From assembly GCA_944990035.1 (NCBI GenBank), contig CALYLX010000100.1, forward strand, positions 609,525-673,524: a stretch of 64,000 nucleotides of DNA. Reading direction: 5' to 3'. Source of the DNA: Clitopilus passeckerianus. Lineage: Eukaryota; Basidiomycota; Agaricomycetes; Agaricales; Entolomataceae. Made by a program: the position numbers and the translations under genes. The notes beneath the pieces were generated by a model, which saw nothing but the letters and a program-made list of their open reading frames with translations, did not search any database and was not told the origin of the DNA. Shown here piece by piece: positions 1-11,578 of this stretch (the stretch's first letter is position 1; the number at the start of each line of letters is the position of its first letter).

Positions 1-1191
1 GCCTTTGCATTCTTCCTGTCTTGGTTGGCCCCTTCATGGACTATGGGTAAGACCCGCGGCTCACTACCATTTGATGAACCGGAGCTAGATACCAACCTAC
101 AGGTTTGATCGACTCAAGTCTCCATATCAGCGAAGAAGTTCGCAGGGCAGACGTTGCTGTTCCTCGCGCAATGATATTCTCAACCGGCTTCGGATGTTTC
201 CTGGGCTTCAGTTAGTAGGATTTCGCCAATGATCGACTCAGGTCTTAATGGTTTGATAGTCTTCAATATCGTCCTTGCATTCCATATGGGTACGGATACA
301 GAAGCCCTACTGAACGATCCGATTGGACAACCCATGGCTGCGGTAAGTGCATTGATCCCACCCAGATTCTGGCTTGGCTGAGCGAAATAGATCTATGTCA
401 ACAGCTTTGGCCGTCGAGGAGCATTGATTGCCTGGTCCTTCGTCATCATTACACAGTAAATCCTCCCTCCCTCTTCGTTGTTCACAATCCTCATCGCCTT
501 TGCTAGATGCATTGGTTGCATTAACATCGTACGTTGGCCATACCTTTGGCTGAAAAGACTGAAGATTCTGACCGCCATCTCGCTAGCTTACCGCAGCTTC
601 GCGCCAGATGTTTGCATTCTCTCGAGATGGCGCATTACCATTCTCGAGCTACCTTTATAGGGTCAATAAACGAACGAAGACACCCGTAGTTTGTGTTGGT
701 GCCCTCGCAACCGGGGCTATCCTCCTTGGCCTGCTTACCTTTGCGGGGAATACGGCTGCCGGGGCAGTCTTCATCGTCGCTGTCGTGTGCGCATACATTT
801 CATTCTCCGTTCCAATCGCATCTCGACTTCTGGGAGGGCGGAAATTTGTTCCTGGACCGTTCTCGCTCGGCAAGCTCGTGAGTCGCATCTTTGTGAACTG
901 AAACCGATCCAGTGACCTCCTTATCTGTAGAGCATACCCATCGCTTTGATTGCATTGGTGTCCATGGCATTTACGGACCTCATCCTAATGTTCCCCTCCG
1001 ACTCTATCACGGATGCTGCCGACATGAATTACTCGTCCGCAGTTCTCATCGGAGTCATTGCCGTTTGCAACGTCTACTACTTCTTCCCGAAATACGGCGG
1101 GAAGCATTGGTTTGTAGGCCCAGTGACGACAATCGACTCTCCCCGTAGCTGCACAGAAACGTCTTCATCCGAGGAGCTAGAGAAACATTAG
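1..1191 (+). CDS. Amino-acid/GABA-type permease, 3' part (5' end outside window)
   Basis: C-terminal part of an APC-superfamily amino-acid permease of the fungal GABA/choline type, an integral membrane transporter that imports amino acids or related amines. The coding sequence is split by several short introns (for example just after base 45 and again near 340-390). Clear landmarks are VNSFGRRGALIAWSFVIITQ, then FAFSRDGALPFSSYLYRVN (608 onward), which is the conserved loop of this family, then hydrophobic helices (VCVGALATGAILLGLLTF) and a last helix pair ending in YYFFPKYGGKHWFVGPV. The protein ends with a Ser/Glu-rich cytoplasmic tail at 1191. The N-terminal helices lie upstream of the window. 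The substrate cannot be told from sequence. The family call is firm; exact exon edges are approximate. Confidence 0.85.
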
Positions 1192-1787
1192 CCATGAATT
1201 TCCCTGGCATTTCACCGGGGGTTGAAGTCGGCTTTGCCTACATTTTAGGTATATGCAGAGTCAACGGTATACGCACCAGAATGGATCACGCACCTCGGAG
1301 AGCTATTGCTACGCCCTCTACGGCGGCGACGGAGGCTTAGGTGTGGTCCTTCGGATACCGGGTTATACAACCAATGATTCTAATGTAGATATCGCATGTA
1401 AAATAGACGCAGAGTTGAAGGAGACCGAGAATATAACTGGCGATCAGCTTTGGTCAGCTCGTAATCATCTCTATGTAAAGTCACTTCGCACTTGTTCGGA
1501 AACGGTAGATCAAGGACTCTGAATAGCGTCCAAATGTTGCTTTGGATCGAGACCTTGGGGGTTGAATTTGAGCATAGTGAAGCACTTGAATCGATTACTC
1601 AAACGTAAGATATACTTGAGTGACCTCCCAACCTGTAACTAACGGATAGCATGTGAGATATATCTGGACGAAGTAAGAAAATTGCTACTGGACTCGGATT
1701 GTGCTGTCGCATGCTTTATATAGTTTCGGCCGGTTCTTCGAACGCTGCGCGTCTGTTGGTACCGCGTATAGAGGAAAGAGCCTGGTA
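1192..1787. other. Intergenic, convergent 3' ends
   Basis: Gap between the permease stop and the stop of the F-box gene on the other strand. A 89-codon open frame at 1253-1522 (+) has no recognisable domain and no good splice context, and I do not count it as a gene. Confidence 0.5.
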
Positions 1788-3038
1788 TCAAGCCCCCATA
1801 GTCGATAGCTGTACAGTAAGGTGGTGATCAACTGTAATACAGCGTAACTGGGCAGTGTGGGTATCGGGTGCGTTGTAAGGGTCCGTCAGAGTAGAGGAGG
1901 GGGAAAGAATGACTTCTGCATGCAGAGGAACCAAACGCCCTGGATGGTTTCGCGACGACAACAATTGAATGATGTCGTCCACGGGTGCATCTACACAGAA
2001 AAGCTGAAGTGTTCTCAGCTTTGAGAATTTATCCTCAGTAGAGAGGAGCTCGACCATAAACGGGGTGAGGTGTACAAGGCTGCTTATTCTGAGGTACTCG
2101 ACGGAGTCAAGTGGACTAATCAACAGGATTTTGGTCAGGACGGGGAGTGGGAGGCAGAGATCAAGGCCCTCGAGCTTGCATTTGGAGCGGCCAAGAAACT
2201 CCGCGAACCCTCCCGAAAACTGGGAGGTGTACTCCACATTAACGCAGGTTGGAGCTGAGGACAGTCGCAGAGTGCGAAGTGAAGGAAGTGTGACAAGATG
2301 AAGGATATCTGCAAGCGGCCGCTCTGGAGAGATCAAACAGAGGGTCACCAGTCGCTTATGATGTAATGGGGAGGTTGCGGATAGAACGCCATCGAGGGGC
2401 GCTGTCAGGATGAGATCTAATAAATGAGGACATCCTCGCAAGACTTCAACAAAATCGTCTGCCAAAAGTTGCGATCCGAATGTCACATGGGTTAACGTCG
2501 GCATTGATATAGGCAATAGCGCTGGCCCTACTACAGGGCAACGGCAATAAAACCTGCGCAGTCGAGGAGCTGACTGCAAATGGTTGCCGAGTGCTCTGAG
2601 AGTCTGGACGTTTACGGAACCTTCAAGAGTGACGCTTTCCAGAGAAAGCCCTGCTGGAAGGGTTAACTGTAAAGCGCTGGAGTTACTTGCGGCGTCAAGA
2701 TACATAATGAGGTCTTTGCACCGATGAATGTTATGCGCGAAGAACGTCTCTGCCTGAGAAGAGTGAGAGCGGAGAAAGACATGGAGTGGTTGATTTGCAG
2801 CTTGGCGCAAACGGTGATCCAATGCTTGGGTGTCTTTCTGCCTGCTATGAAGTTCGATGTAACGCCAAAGATGTGAGGTAGCACAAACCAGTCGTCGCCA
2901 GGCCTGACAGACGTGACTCAATGAAATGGGGGCATACGGGTAGTCAGGCCAATGATGCTGGGATGGGTTGAGCATGAGGCAATCGAGGAAAATATCCTGA
3001 AGAATCTCGGCTGGGAGGGCATGAATGGTGGCTTGCAT
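1788..3038 (-). CDS. F-box-like protein
   Basis: A 416-residue open frame. Residues 6-60 form an F-box-like module (LPAEILQDIFLDCL, then SLSHVCQAWRRLVCATSHLW), the standard start of the large agaricomycete F-box family, whose members are thought to bring targets to SCF ubiquitin ligases through Skp1. The rest is leucine-rich and fits degenerate LRR-type repeats. The ATG at 3038 gives a conventional F-box N-terminus. The same frame stays open upstream through a good splice acceptor at about 3125 and can be joined to the Spa2-homology exons at 3176-3973, so the true protein may be longer. The target is unknown. Confidence 0.75.
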   Translation of the reverse strand: MQATIHALPAEILQDIFLDCLMLNPSQHHWPDYPYAPISLSHVCQAWRRLVCATSHLWRYIELHSRQKDTQALDHRLRQAANQPLHVFLRSHSSQAETFFAHNIHRCKDLIMYLDAASNSSALQLTLPAGLSLESVTLEGSVNVQTLRALGNHLQSAPRLRRFYCRCPVVGPALLPISMPTLTHVTFGSQLLADDFVEVLRGCPHLLDLILTAPLDGVLSATSPLHHKRLVTLCLISPERPLADILHLVTLPSLRTLRLSSAPTCVNVEYTSQFSGGFAEFLGRSKCKLEGLDLCLPLPVLTKILLISPLDSVEYLRISSLVHLTPFMVELLSTEDKFSKLRTLQLFCVDAPVDDIIQLLSSRNHPGRLVPLHAEVILSPSSTLTDPYNAPDTHTAQLRCITVDHHLTVQLSTMGA

Positions 3039-3175
3039 GTGATCGCAAACAACTGGTTCGAGTAGAGGCTTGGAAAGTTCAATGGAGATATCGGAACCTC
3101 CGCGTCGAGAAGTACGACCTATATCTAGGGAAGTTCAGATGACGAGCTGACGTCCAGTCGCTACAATACACTCAC

Positions 3176-3973
3176 GCTCCAAGGTTGGGATTAGCTTTTC
3201 GAATTCAGATAGGTTAAGTTGACTGGAGACATCCTCGTCTAAGTCATGGAGAGTAAGGTGTTTGTGGTTACGGCCAAGCCGCGTCACCTTGAAAAAGATA
3301 AGCGGCTGAGACAGTTCGTCAAAGGATGCCTTTCAGTACCGTTTCCTGTTTCGTTATCAGGATGGGGTAGCGACGCTCGAGTTCGCAAAGGGTGTCTCCC
3401 ACTAGGTCCTCCAAACGTGTAATTGGCAAAGTTGCCAATTTCTGGCGCGCAAGGTTCCTCTTGAAATGAAGGTGAGGAAGAATAATGGGAATTGGCTCTG
3501 TGAAAAAGGAGAGTTAAAACGCCCAGGATCGAGTGAGAGGAGCGTCATAGGTGCCTACTATTGGTTTCCTGGGCTCTGCGTAGGACCTCATCATAGACGT
3601 CGGTCGAGAGTTCCTGGAATTGTTGCTTGGTCAATCGGCATAGCTTTTGCCTGGGAACGAAGCGGTGCCCCAGTTTCTCTGCAAATCATGTTGATCACAT
3701 AGTCTGTAGGAGATTTTATCTGGCAAGTATCTGCATGTTCTCACCCCGGTTCTCACGAAGATACCTAATAAGAAACTGGGACAATTTGTCATGGAAAGGA
3801 ACAAATGTTTGAAGTATGCTAAGAGTGTGAATGTGTTCCTCATTTGTCTTCTGTTGCATGGCGGGCTTTTCGTGGTCGAAGTTGAAAGGACTTATTTGTG
3901 CCTTGTTTGGCTCCTGAGGCCTGAGCCCGTCCTTGAATAGCCCGTCCGTGAGCGCAGAACGCAGACAATACAT
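3176..3973 (-). CDS. Spa2-homology (SHD1/GIT-type) module, possible 5' part of the F-box gene
   Basis: Four short exons (3973-3745, 3678-3559, 3497-3340, 3305-3176) join in one frame. The second encodes RQKLCRLTKQQFQELSTDVY and the third encodes HFKRNLARQKLATLPITRLE followed by LERRYP. These are the two tandem motifs of the Spa2 homology domain (Spa2, Sph1, GIT proteins), known from polarity scaffolds. True Spa2 proteins are very long; here only about 210 residues exist. From exon 4 a donor (GTGAGT) and acceptor lead in phase into the F-box frame, which would give one protein of about 657 residues. The third intron would be only 34 nt, unusually short, so this may instead be a decayed fragment with a frame break. 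Domain recognition is good; gene status is uncertain. Confidence 0.55.
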
Positions 3974-4318
3974 TTGTGTCTCTGGAAGAGCAGATTCTCG
4001 TAGTCAGCCCTCATACACCAAGGGAATTGTTGTGTACGTCTCTACGAATTCGTTGAACTTGGACTCAGTCAACCACCTCAGCTTTTTTCGAGCGCTCAAG
4101 GGCAAGTAGCTTAATACGTCTACTTCCGTTCTTCTTGATATACTGATCTACTCAGAGATTGATACAGTACCTCATAGTGATTTTTGAGAGCCTAGGGCAT
4201 ATTTGGGGGGCATGCTCCGGTCTGCAATGTCGTTTTTGGTTCCATGATCATTACATCACTTTGTCGTGTGTACAATAATATACATGCTTGGAAGAATCAA
4301 CATTAGGCGATTAACTAT
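3974..4318. other. Intergenic with a short coding-like stretch
   Basis: Between the Spa2-like segment and the stop of the NmrA-like gene. On the minus strand about 4060-4140 one frame reads through a basic stretch (QYIKKNGSRRIKLLALERSK), but it is interrupted and has no clear exon partners. No gene called. Confidence 0.3.
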
Positions 4319-5284
4319 TCAAGGAGCCCAGATTTCCCTATTTTTTAACACAAACTCCCTCATAGTTGTCAAGCCAATTATCTTGTCCTCGTTACCAGTG
4401 AAGTATCCTTCCTCGGAACCTTTGCCCGCATTGAGCTCCATGTATGTCAAAGCTTTCTGAAATGCTTCTGGAAGTCCGGCGTCGATCCAAGCCGGGACAG
4501 GTTCTTCAGGCTTGAGTTTTTTGTGAACGACCTTGCGACCGAGTACCTCTGTGAAAATGGCTGCGACCTGAGGGTATTGAAGGTGAGTCAGTGAACGAGT
4601 GGAACCTTGCAGGCAACGACTCACTTCATCATATGTGAGCAATTCGGGGCCCAGAATTCGTGGCTGGCGACCACTTTCCGCATCTTCATCATAAAGGGCG
4701 TCGAAGGCGGCCTGTGCTATATCTTTGGCACCAATGAAAGGTATGCGGGCATCTCCAGTGTGCGAAAAGATTGCACCGTCGTTCTTGATAGCCTGTGCAT
4801 GAGCGGTAGCGAGGTTTTCTAAATAACAGGACAGTTAGTTGGTAGCACCGGGTGGAATAGCCAACTTGAACTTACCTATGAACCATGTTGGGCGAAGAAC
4901 GGTGAAATGAATCCCCAGTTTACGAAGATATTCATGGATCTTTCCCAAAGCTGGCCCGCCTTCATCTATCTGAGAGGCACTAACGAACACCACCCTTTTG
5001 ACGCCTTTACTAACAGCAAGATCGAGGAAAGGCTCGACTGCTGTCAGAGAGTCGGTGGAACCAGGGGGAGAGACAAGGTATAGCCTATCAATTGTTGGTT
5101 CGGCCTCAAAGGGGTTGCTGAATGTAGCGGGGTTAAACCAATCGAAGAGGACTGCTTTGTAAGGACCAGAGGTGACACCTTGTAGTGTGTGTGAAGCCAC
5201 TACAAAGGGTTTCTTGGAGCTATGAAGTATCGCTGAGAGATAATTTCCAACCTTGCCAGTGGCGCCGGTGACGAGTGTGGTCAT
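4319..5284 (-). CDS. NmrA-like / EasG-type NAD(P)-binding protein
   Basis: Atypical short-chain (Rossmann) protein of the NmrA family. It opens with MTTLVTGATGKVGNYLSAIL, in which TGATGKVG is the glycine-rich dinucleotide-binding loop. Further motifs are LYLVSPPG, KRVVFVSASQ and the conserved LRPTWF. Three exons: the first ends after RPTWFI near 4876, the second carries the helix with FIGAKDIAQAAFDAL and ends after YDEVSRCL, and the third runs from the VAAIFTEVLGRKV strand to the stop at 4319. About 275-285 residues, normal for the group that includes the ergot-alkaloid reductase EasG and redox-sensing NmrA proteins. There is no ergot-type cluster around it, so reductase versus sensor cannot be decided. 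Confidence 0.85.
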
Positions 5285-5989
5285 TTCGAGGTTGTTGTTG
5301 GGTGATTTCGAGGGAAAGGTGTTTTGTTGATCAAGCTCAGCATCTTCGTTGAAGCTTTATAGGATTTCTAGGCTAACTAAACCATGAATAATCAACAGCT
5401 GCGTGCTTAGTGAGTCTATATGCAGAACCCGTTTCAAGGGTTCAACTGACCTCAGTTCAGGGGATTTGAGCGAATTCTTGGAAGGTCCGAGTACTTCGCG
5501 GGAATACGGCAACACGGAAGCCAACAGATGGCGGCGTTCTTTCATCGATATCGACAGCCAGGGTGACGCGTTTCGGCAGTTATAGAGCAAGCATGCCTCT
5601 GGAGAGGTTGCTTACCAACGCCTCTCAGAATGCTTTGGCTTGGAGGGGTCATTATAAAGGTGGTGATGGCGGTCAAGATGCAAGCATAATTAAGTTTACC
5701 ACGATCTTCCTGCCGACCAGATTTGCACCACGGCCGGAACCTTGGCAATGTTGGGATCTTCAAGTTGATCCACTGGTGCAAATAGTTATCACATTTATTA
5801 TGCAAATGACAGGTAGTACCTCTAATGATGTCGTGATCTAAGTATAGTATCCTAACGTGTACGGTCTCTCGTGACGATGCGTAATACGGATGCCCTCCCG
5901 AAAAGATAAAACATCTCCTGCTCAATCCTGAAGTTCAAGCTTCTGCCCTCCAAGTAGTGGAACATTTATGTCCCATTTTCAACAGCACT
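5285..5989. other. Intergenic region
   Basis: Region between the start of the NmrA-like gene and the stop of the MFS gene, both on the minus strand. It must hold the NmrA-like promoter. The open frames here (for example 5563-5841 and 5542-5925) show no domain, composition or splice pattern typical of genes. Confidence 0.5.
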
Positions 5990-8205
5990 CTATTTTGATG
6001 CTGGTTGCCCTTTATGAGCGTAACGACTGCTCAGCCTGATCCTCTTCCCATACTTCCAGAACAACCATGGTCTGCCAACCCAGGAAAAAATCAGCAAAGC
6101 TTCCCTTAGCGGCGATACCGAGCGGTAGACTTACGCAGGGCAACCAAGCACCACTCCAATAGCGCCCAAAATTGAATTTGCTTTTCCATAGCCAAGGGCC
6201 TTGTACATCGTCGGCGCAAACAACGGGAATCCGAACCCAGCTAAAGAACGGAGGCAAGAAACGGCTGCAAGGGCAGATGCTGCATGTAATGTGAACGAGT
6301 CGACGACATAGGTCTGGATTGATTGGAAGGAAAGGATAAGTCCGGCTCCGATACAGGCGATACCCTACACGAGTGAAAGATTAGGCTCAGCCGTAAGAGG
6401 TGGGACGGAGAGGGTGTACTCACAATGTCGGTGCCTATCCAGTGAGCACTTGTTTCGGCGCACCAACCTGCAATGAAGAGACCGATCGGGAGGAGGAACG
6501 AGCCAGGAACCATAGATGCTGGTAAAGTTTTCGTCAATAAGTTCTCTGCGAGCATGTCAAGACTGCTCACGAAGTCTAAACTCGGGTTCTCCAACGTCAT
6601 TGTTCTTTTTCTTGAAGTATATGTATACCCTATCCAAGACTCTAGCGTTGATCTGTGATGCGCCAGCTAGACCAATGCCCAGTGCGATGAAGTGGAGGCC
6701 AGCTATTGACGTCTTTTCGTGATAGACCCTCTCGAAGATGGTGGTCATGACGGTAATGAACACTGAAAGGCGGAGCGGATTAAGGCAAGAGTTGGAAGGA
6801 GGAGAAGCTATAAACTCACAGTAGAATATGCCGTAGACGAAAGCCATGTATACGCCAAGAAGTTGCACTATTGGCTCTCTGGCGAAGAGAAGCCATGGCC
6901 GAATGAGAGCTTTCTCTAAGATCTCTCGAGGCCTGGAAGAAACTCGTCAGCCGCATAAAAGTAGTCGAAAACGGAGCAACATACGTTCTGCCACCTTGCT
7001 TTTCGAAAACTGTGTGAACGTCCACTCGTCCTTTCTCTACATCTCCCGCGAGCTCCTTCCTGATCTTCTCGGCCTTGCGCTCCAGCAAGAGGGGCGCGAA
7101 TGTTTCTTGCAAGAAGAAAAGGCCAAAGAACTGGATAACTGCATCGACGATACTCGTTGACCAGAACTGGACAGATCGGGTTAGCAAGCTTTCATCGTTC
7201 GCTCATAAGCCAGACGTACCACCCATCGCCATGTCGACCTCTCTGCGATCCAAGCGCCACATATTGGCCCGATAACAGGACCAAGTAGAGGTGCTAGCGA
7301 ATAAATCGCAATGGCTTGCCCTCTCTCTTCAGCTCTCCAGACATCTCCGAGTACTCCACCACCAATCTAGATAGGAGAACTGAGTCCCTGATTTAGTCGT
7401 GTGTAGATCAGTGACGTACAGCGAGGGGAGCACTGCCACCCAATCCAGACAGGAATCGGAAGGCGATTAGCTGGCTTTTGTTTTGTGCGAAGCCACAAAC
7501 CAGATTCCAAACTGTCAAGAAGAGGCTCAGCAGAGCAAATGCGTCTGGGAGGACTAACAGTTACCGAGATAGAACAAATTGGCGTATTGTAATACCCTTG
7601 ATCGGCCATAGATTTCACTTAGTGGTCCCAGCAACTGTGACAGAAAGGATGGGTCAGAACGCAAGCTTCGAGGAGAGCCAACGGAGTGCTCACCAACGGG
7701 CCGAAGGCTATAGGTATGCGTCATAGCGGCATTAGATTCGGAATCTCTGAAGTTGACATACGGATACACTTGCCGTATCCAAGAATAAACACTGAAGTCA
7801 TCAGAGCAATGACAACAGTGTTTGTCACCCCAAATTGTTCTGCGATTCGTTCCGTGGCTGGGGCTACCATGGATGAGGATATCGGGGAAATGAAAGTAAA
7901 CGAGGAGACCACGATGGTAGCAGCCCATTTCCGCTTGTACGGCCAGCTATGATAGTGGTAAGGAGGTGAGTATCCTTTGCTCGTCTCTGAGAGAAAACAT
8001 CAAGAACTCACTTCTTTGGGTCGTTGGGGTCGTCCGGACCATCCCAATCCACTAATATCTCCCTCACTTCCGACTCCTCTTTTGCATCCCAATCCCGCTT
8101 CTCGTCGGCTGGTTTCTTCTCGTTTGTAGTCCCTTCTTCGAGCGTAGGAGTAGCACTACCCGAACGGCTATTGCTCGTCGAGGGTCTGACTTCTGTGGGT
8201 TTCAT
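5990..8205 (-). CDS. MFS transporter, DHA1 (drug:H+ antiporter) type
   Basis: Multi-exon major-facilitator transporter of the 12-helix DHA1 family that also contains polyamine and fluconazole exporters. A polar N-terminus ends in the hallmark WDGPDDPNDPKKWP just before helix 1. TM segments follow (FTFISPISSSMVAPA; VVIALMTSVFILGYG), with a middle exon reading STSIVDAVIQFFGLFFLQETF and then a charged central loop (RKAEKIRKELAGDVEKG). The C-terminus reads LAGFGFPLFAPTMYKALGYG, then after a final intron PWLFWKYGKRIR, with the stop at 5990. This frame for the last exon is preferred because PWLFWKYGKRIR is the usual DHA1 ending. It should act at the plasma membrane; the substrate is unknown. At least eight introns; inner exon edges are approximate. 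Confidence 0.85.
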
Positions 8206-9523
8206 GAGTTTAGCCCTGTTCGAAGGGAAGGAAGTGGTGTACTCAGGACCTATGATGCGGCCTTATGACCTTTTCTTTGCGGGACCAGAGCCGGCTGACA
8301 TGCAGTCGATTATCGAAAACTGACCACCATTGCGGTTATAGTCCTGTGCCGCCGGGTGCCGGTAGTATAAATAGATCAAAACACATGATATGTGTACAGC
8401 CACTGGCCCATGACATTGTCGACTTGATGCTGACTGCCAACGTATCCTCAGCATTACGTCCAAATTATGCCTTGGAGACTCCGGACTCCATTAATTACAG
8501 TCACTGTCATTCATAAGCATGCTCTAGCAGCGTCCAGCCCTCCAAAACTTATAGTTTGTGCGGTTTTGAATGTTATCAGTAACTTGAACGTCCGAAATTT
8601 CCGAGATGGTTCCTAAGGTCGAGAAAGATCTTCCATCTTGACCCTAACAATGGAGAATCTCTTGTCGAACAATAAAGCCTCGCATTGAATAGAAACGAGG
8701 TTTCGTCCTGGGAGGGATCTACTAGGGTCTGCCATTCCAGCGAACTTTTAATGGCCTCGAGGCTGCAGGGTGTCCATAATCCAGGGTACGTGCGTCCAAA
8801 AGAGCACCTCCCAAGAAAACAAGCTCAGAATATCTTTAAGGGTTACTGGGTTTCGTGAGACCAGGATGAGGGTGTCACTTAGAGAATGTAGCTAGATTGA
8901 CTAGAACGTTGAACGTTGAAGGCGAAAAACCGCGGATTCGCTGCCGGATCAAATGGCCAAATCAAGACTTCTTTCTCACGTCCATTTGGTCCTTCACGCC
9001 CGGCACGCGACGATATAACGACTCGGACATACTCTTCAGTCAATTACCATCATCATGTTGAATCTGTCGTCCTCATGTCTTCAGGGGGAAAATGCCAAGA
9101 CGGGCACACATATGAGGATATACTGGTTCAGCCTTGAAGCTTGAAGCGCCAAGGAACTATGGGTCTTGGATGTTACCAACGGATGTACTTGTAGACCCAA
9201 CTTATCTTCACTTTCTTGCCCTCGTCCTCACGTTGGTGGGTAATCAAGTGGGCACCATTCATGAAAAGTACGGATGCTTTTCCTATAGCTGATAATGACA
9301 GCTTGGCAGGTTAGCTGGAGGCTGTCAGCCATTACACCGCACAAGACTCAGCAAAGCTTCGCCTCATCCAAGCTTCATCCTTGAGGTGGATGGCCGTTGC
9401 GTAATCCTGCCTCAACCCCGAACGTATTACATCATTTGTTCATTATACCCCCGGGGGGGTTAACTTCCATCTGAGCTGTCAACAGCTGACAGCCTTGCAT
9501 TGCAGGCTGGTTCGACTTGCACG
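8206..9523. other. Intergenic region upstream of the methyltransferase-like array
   Basis: Holds the promoter of the MFS gene on one side and the upstream region of the first array gene on the other. It contains the first of three related upstream segments (8928-8980). A 73-codon frame at 8916-9137 overlaps that segment and is not credible as a gene. Confidence 0.5.
8928..8980 (+). repeat. Upstream repeat copy 1 of the array
   Basis: About 50 bp carrying GCCGGATCAAATGG and then AATCAAGACTTCTTTCTCAC, about 545 bp before the ATG of the first array gene. Diverged copies occur at 10956-11001 and 12847-12900 at similar distances from the next two genes, so the duplicated unit included upstream DNA. 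Whether it binds a regulator is unknown. Confidence 0.6.
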
Positions 9524-10616
9524 ATGCTGCAGTCGAGCTTTTCTATCAGCTCTGCGGGAGAGGAGGTAGCCACCAAACTATATCCGCTTCGCACTGCATA
9601 CTTACTTCTGTCCAGGCCCATTTTTTCGGTAGCTCCGACGAAGACTTCAAGGAGGAGGACGATGCAGGTGGGCTTCTTCGTGTTCTGCTATCCGAAGTCA
9701 CTCTGACGTATCAACTCTCAACCTAGTTACAGCTTCAGCACACTATTGCATGCGCGCCATAGAGGACCCGACCCAGTTCATCGAGGACATTCTCACAAAA
9801 GAAGGTCGAGATGTCCTCGTTGTTAATGAGAACAAGACCTTGTCCACGATTGTTGCCTTGGCTGCTATGCGTGGCTCATTCGACGGGATTGCTGCTTTGA
9901 GCTACCCGCATCAACTAGTGGACGCTAGAACCAATGCATAACTCGGAGGCTAAATGAGAATTTTGGGGCTGCCAGTTGAGTGTCCGAAGCGTACGTTCTT
10001 CTAACTGCTCATATCGCACCTTTAGAACTCAGACTTAACGAAGAACTTCATAGTACGTCCGCCAATGTCATACCTTGATTATGGTCCTCATCCGCTGCAG
10101 TGGACGTGGATACATGGAAAGATAACCTTGTTTCCGAGCTACCAGCTCTTGGAGCGAAGGCATTCGAACAGCTCAACTACAGCATTCCTGCCGATGAACT
10201 TGACCGCCACGCACTTCAGGAACTTGATAGAAGCTTGATCTGGATGAACTTTCCGTGGCACGAATCCCCTGGATATAAAGCACTACTTGAAGAGATTCAT
10301 TCGTGGATGCGCTCAGCATCAACAAAGTGGTGGCATCGTTCTTCTCACTGTGACCAGAAACAGGCGCTGGCAGGACTTCTACCACCTTACCAGTTTTCTT
10401 GCTTTGGCCGAGGAGCTTGGATATGGCACTTTCAAGGAGCACAGATTCGTCTGTGACATTTTCCAGTGTTTCGGCTACAGGCACATCACTTGGAATGAGA
10501 AAAATAATATCCACTATTGGGTCGTTCCCCGTAGCGATACTCACATTCTGATTAAAGGCGAGTTTCGTATTTTTTTCAGTTTACCTGTTCATTCCCTGAC
10601 GCGTTCGGTAGATTAA
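9524..10616 (+). pseudogene. BMT5-like (DUF2431) paralogue A, frameshifted
   Basis: First of five tandem paralogues. Exons 9524-9565, 9616-9667, 9733-9974, 10026-10052, 10101-10557 and a final DNA piece 10612-10616. The N-terminal module reads DPTQFIEDILTKEGRDVLVV then LSTIVALAAMRGSFDGI; the C-terminal module reads LIWMNFPWHE, GGIVLLTVTRNRRW, FGYRHITWN and THILIK. Alignment with paralogues B and C shows two frame breaks: a net gain of about 5 nt near 9935-9950 and a net loss of 2 nt near 10270. The last intron would begin with GC (AAAG|GCGAGT) where paralogue B has GT. The pattern fits a decaying copy, but sequencing error is possible because the flippase at the far end of the window also shows indels. 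Confidence 0.65.
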
Positions 10617-11578
10617 TTGAAGTATACGATTGCGGTCCATCGCCTCTATACCGAAGTGACGCGTTTCCTAATTATTCCCTCTCTCAGCAGTCCTGTGTTT
10701 GTATTACTCAAGGACCGCGTTGTTTCCTAATTTTGATTGTGTTTTTTCGACATGGATCGTTGTGGATGGCAGTACACTCGGCTACCTACCTGCATCATTA
10801 CGTTCAGCATGTGCCCTGGTGACCTCCGTAAATACGCTTCCTGTCTTTCTTAGAAGCAGCTCGCCCCCTGAGACCCAAGGTATTCGCAATTATGAGTCTG
10901 ACATTCACATTTTCTGATATAGATGAGTATATCGGTTACAGTAGGTCTACAACGGAAAACCGGGGAAGCGCACGCCGGATCAAATTCGGATTTATTCTCA
11001 CTGATCCCAGGGATGCGATTCTTTACTTGCCAGTATCATGTTAGATCTCGTACCATCTGGTGGGGGGAAATTCTGATATGAAGCACAAAGGAAAGGGGAT
11101 ACATCGCCTTTGTGCAGAACCTCTACGGAACCCCTGGATCTTGCGAACGATTGTCCAATAATTCTGCATCTCATTGCACAGGACCGCACGATATGGTGGC
11201 ATTCGCGTGGACTAGTCTTCCTTCAGTGCGCCTCAAAAGGATCTCATCTCATCTGCTTTCGTCTGTTTGCTATAATCTACTCTTGAGGCTTTGGAATGGA
11301 ACCATCCGAAAGAAAGGCACTGATGATAAATTCACCCCCGTTCTACGGCTCATCTTTTCATGCAAAACTTCTATTCCTGGTCAAATACCCACTTCCTATG
11401 ATATCATTTGTTCTGGAAATCCCTCGGAATGGATAAGACACCCCCTCACAAATAAATTTCTCCTCACTGATCGATCTGTGTTTGGCTATGTTTCTCCCTC
11501 CAAAATGCATTGGTACGATAGAAACACTTTGAATTTCTCCACTTTCTTCTGTTCGCCCTCGTCCCCATTTGCTGAACA
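10617..11578. other. Intergenic region between paralogues A and B
   Basis: Upstream region of paralogue B. It carries upstream repeat copy 2. A 199-codon frame at 11112-11711 (+) overlaps the start of paralogue B in another frame and is read here as chance. Confidence 0.5.
10956..11001 (+). repeat. Upstream repeat copy 2 of the array
   Basis: Reads AAAACCGGGGAAGCG, CGCCGGATCAAATTC and ends TTTATTCTCAC, about 580 bp before the ATG of paralogue B. It matches copy 1 except for a gap of roughly 8 bp. Confidence 0.6.

Noticed and set aside
1253..1522. 89-codon frame after the permease
   Set aside because: No domain, no splice logic, and the permease already ends at a stop at 1191.
4319..5284. 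Ergot alkaloid pathway gene
   Set aside because: The NmrA/EasG-like fold is common in mushrooms and no other ergot-type gene is near.
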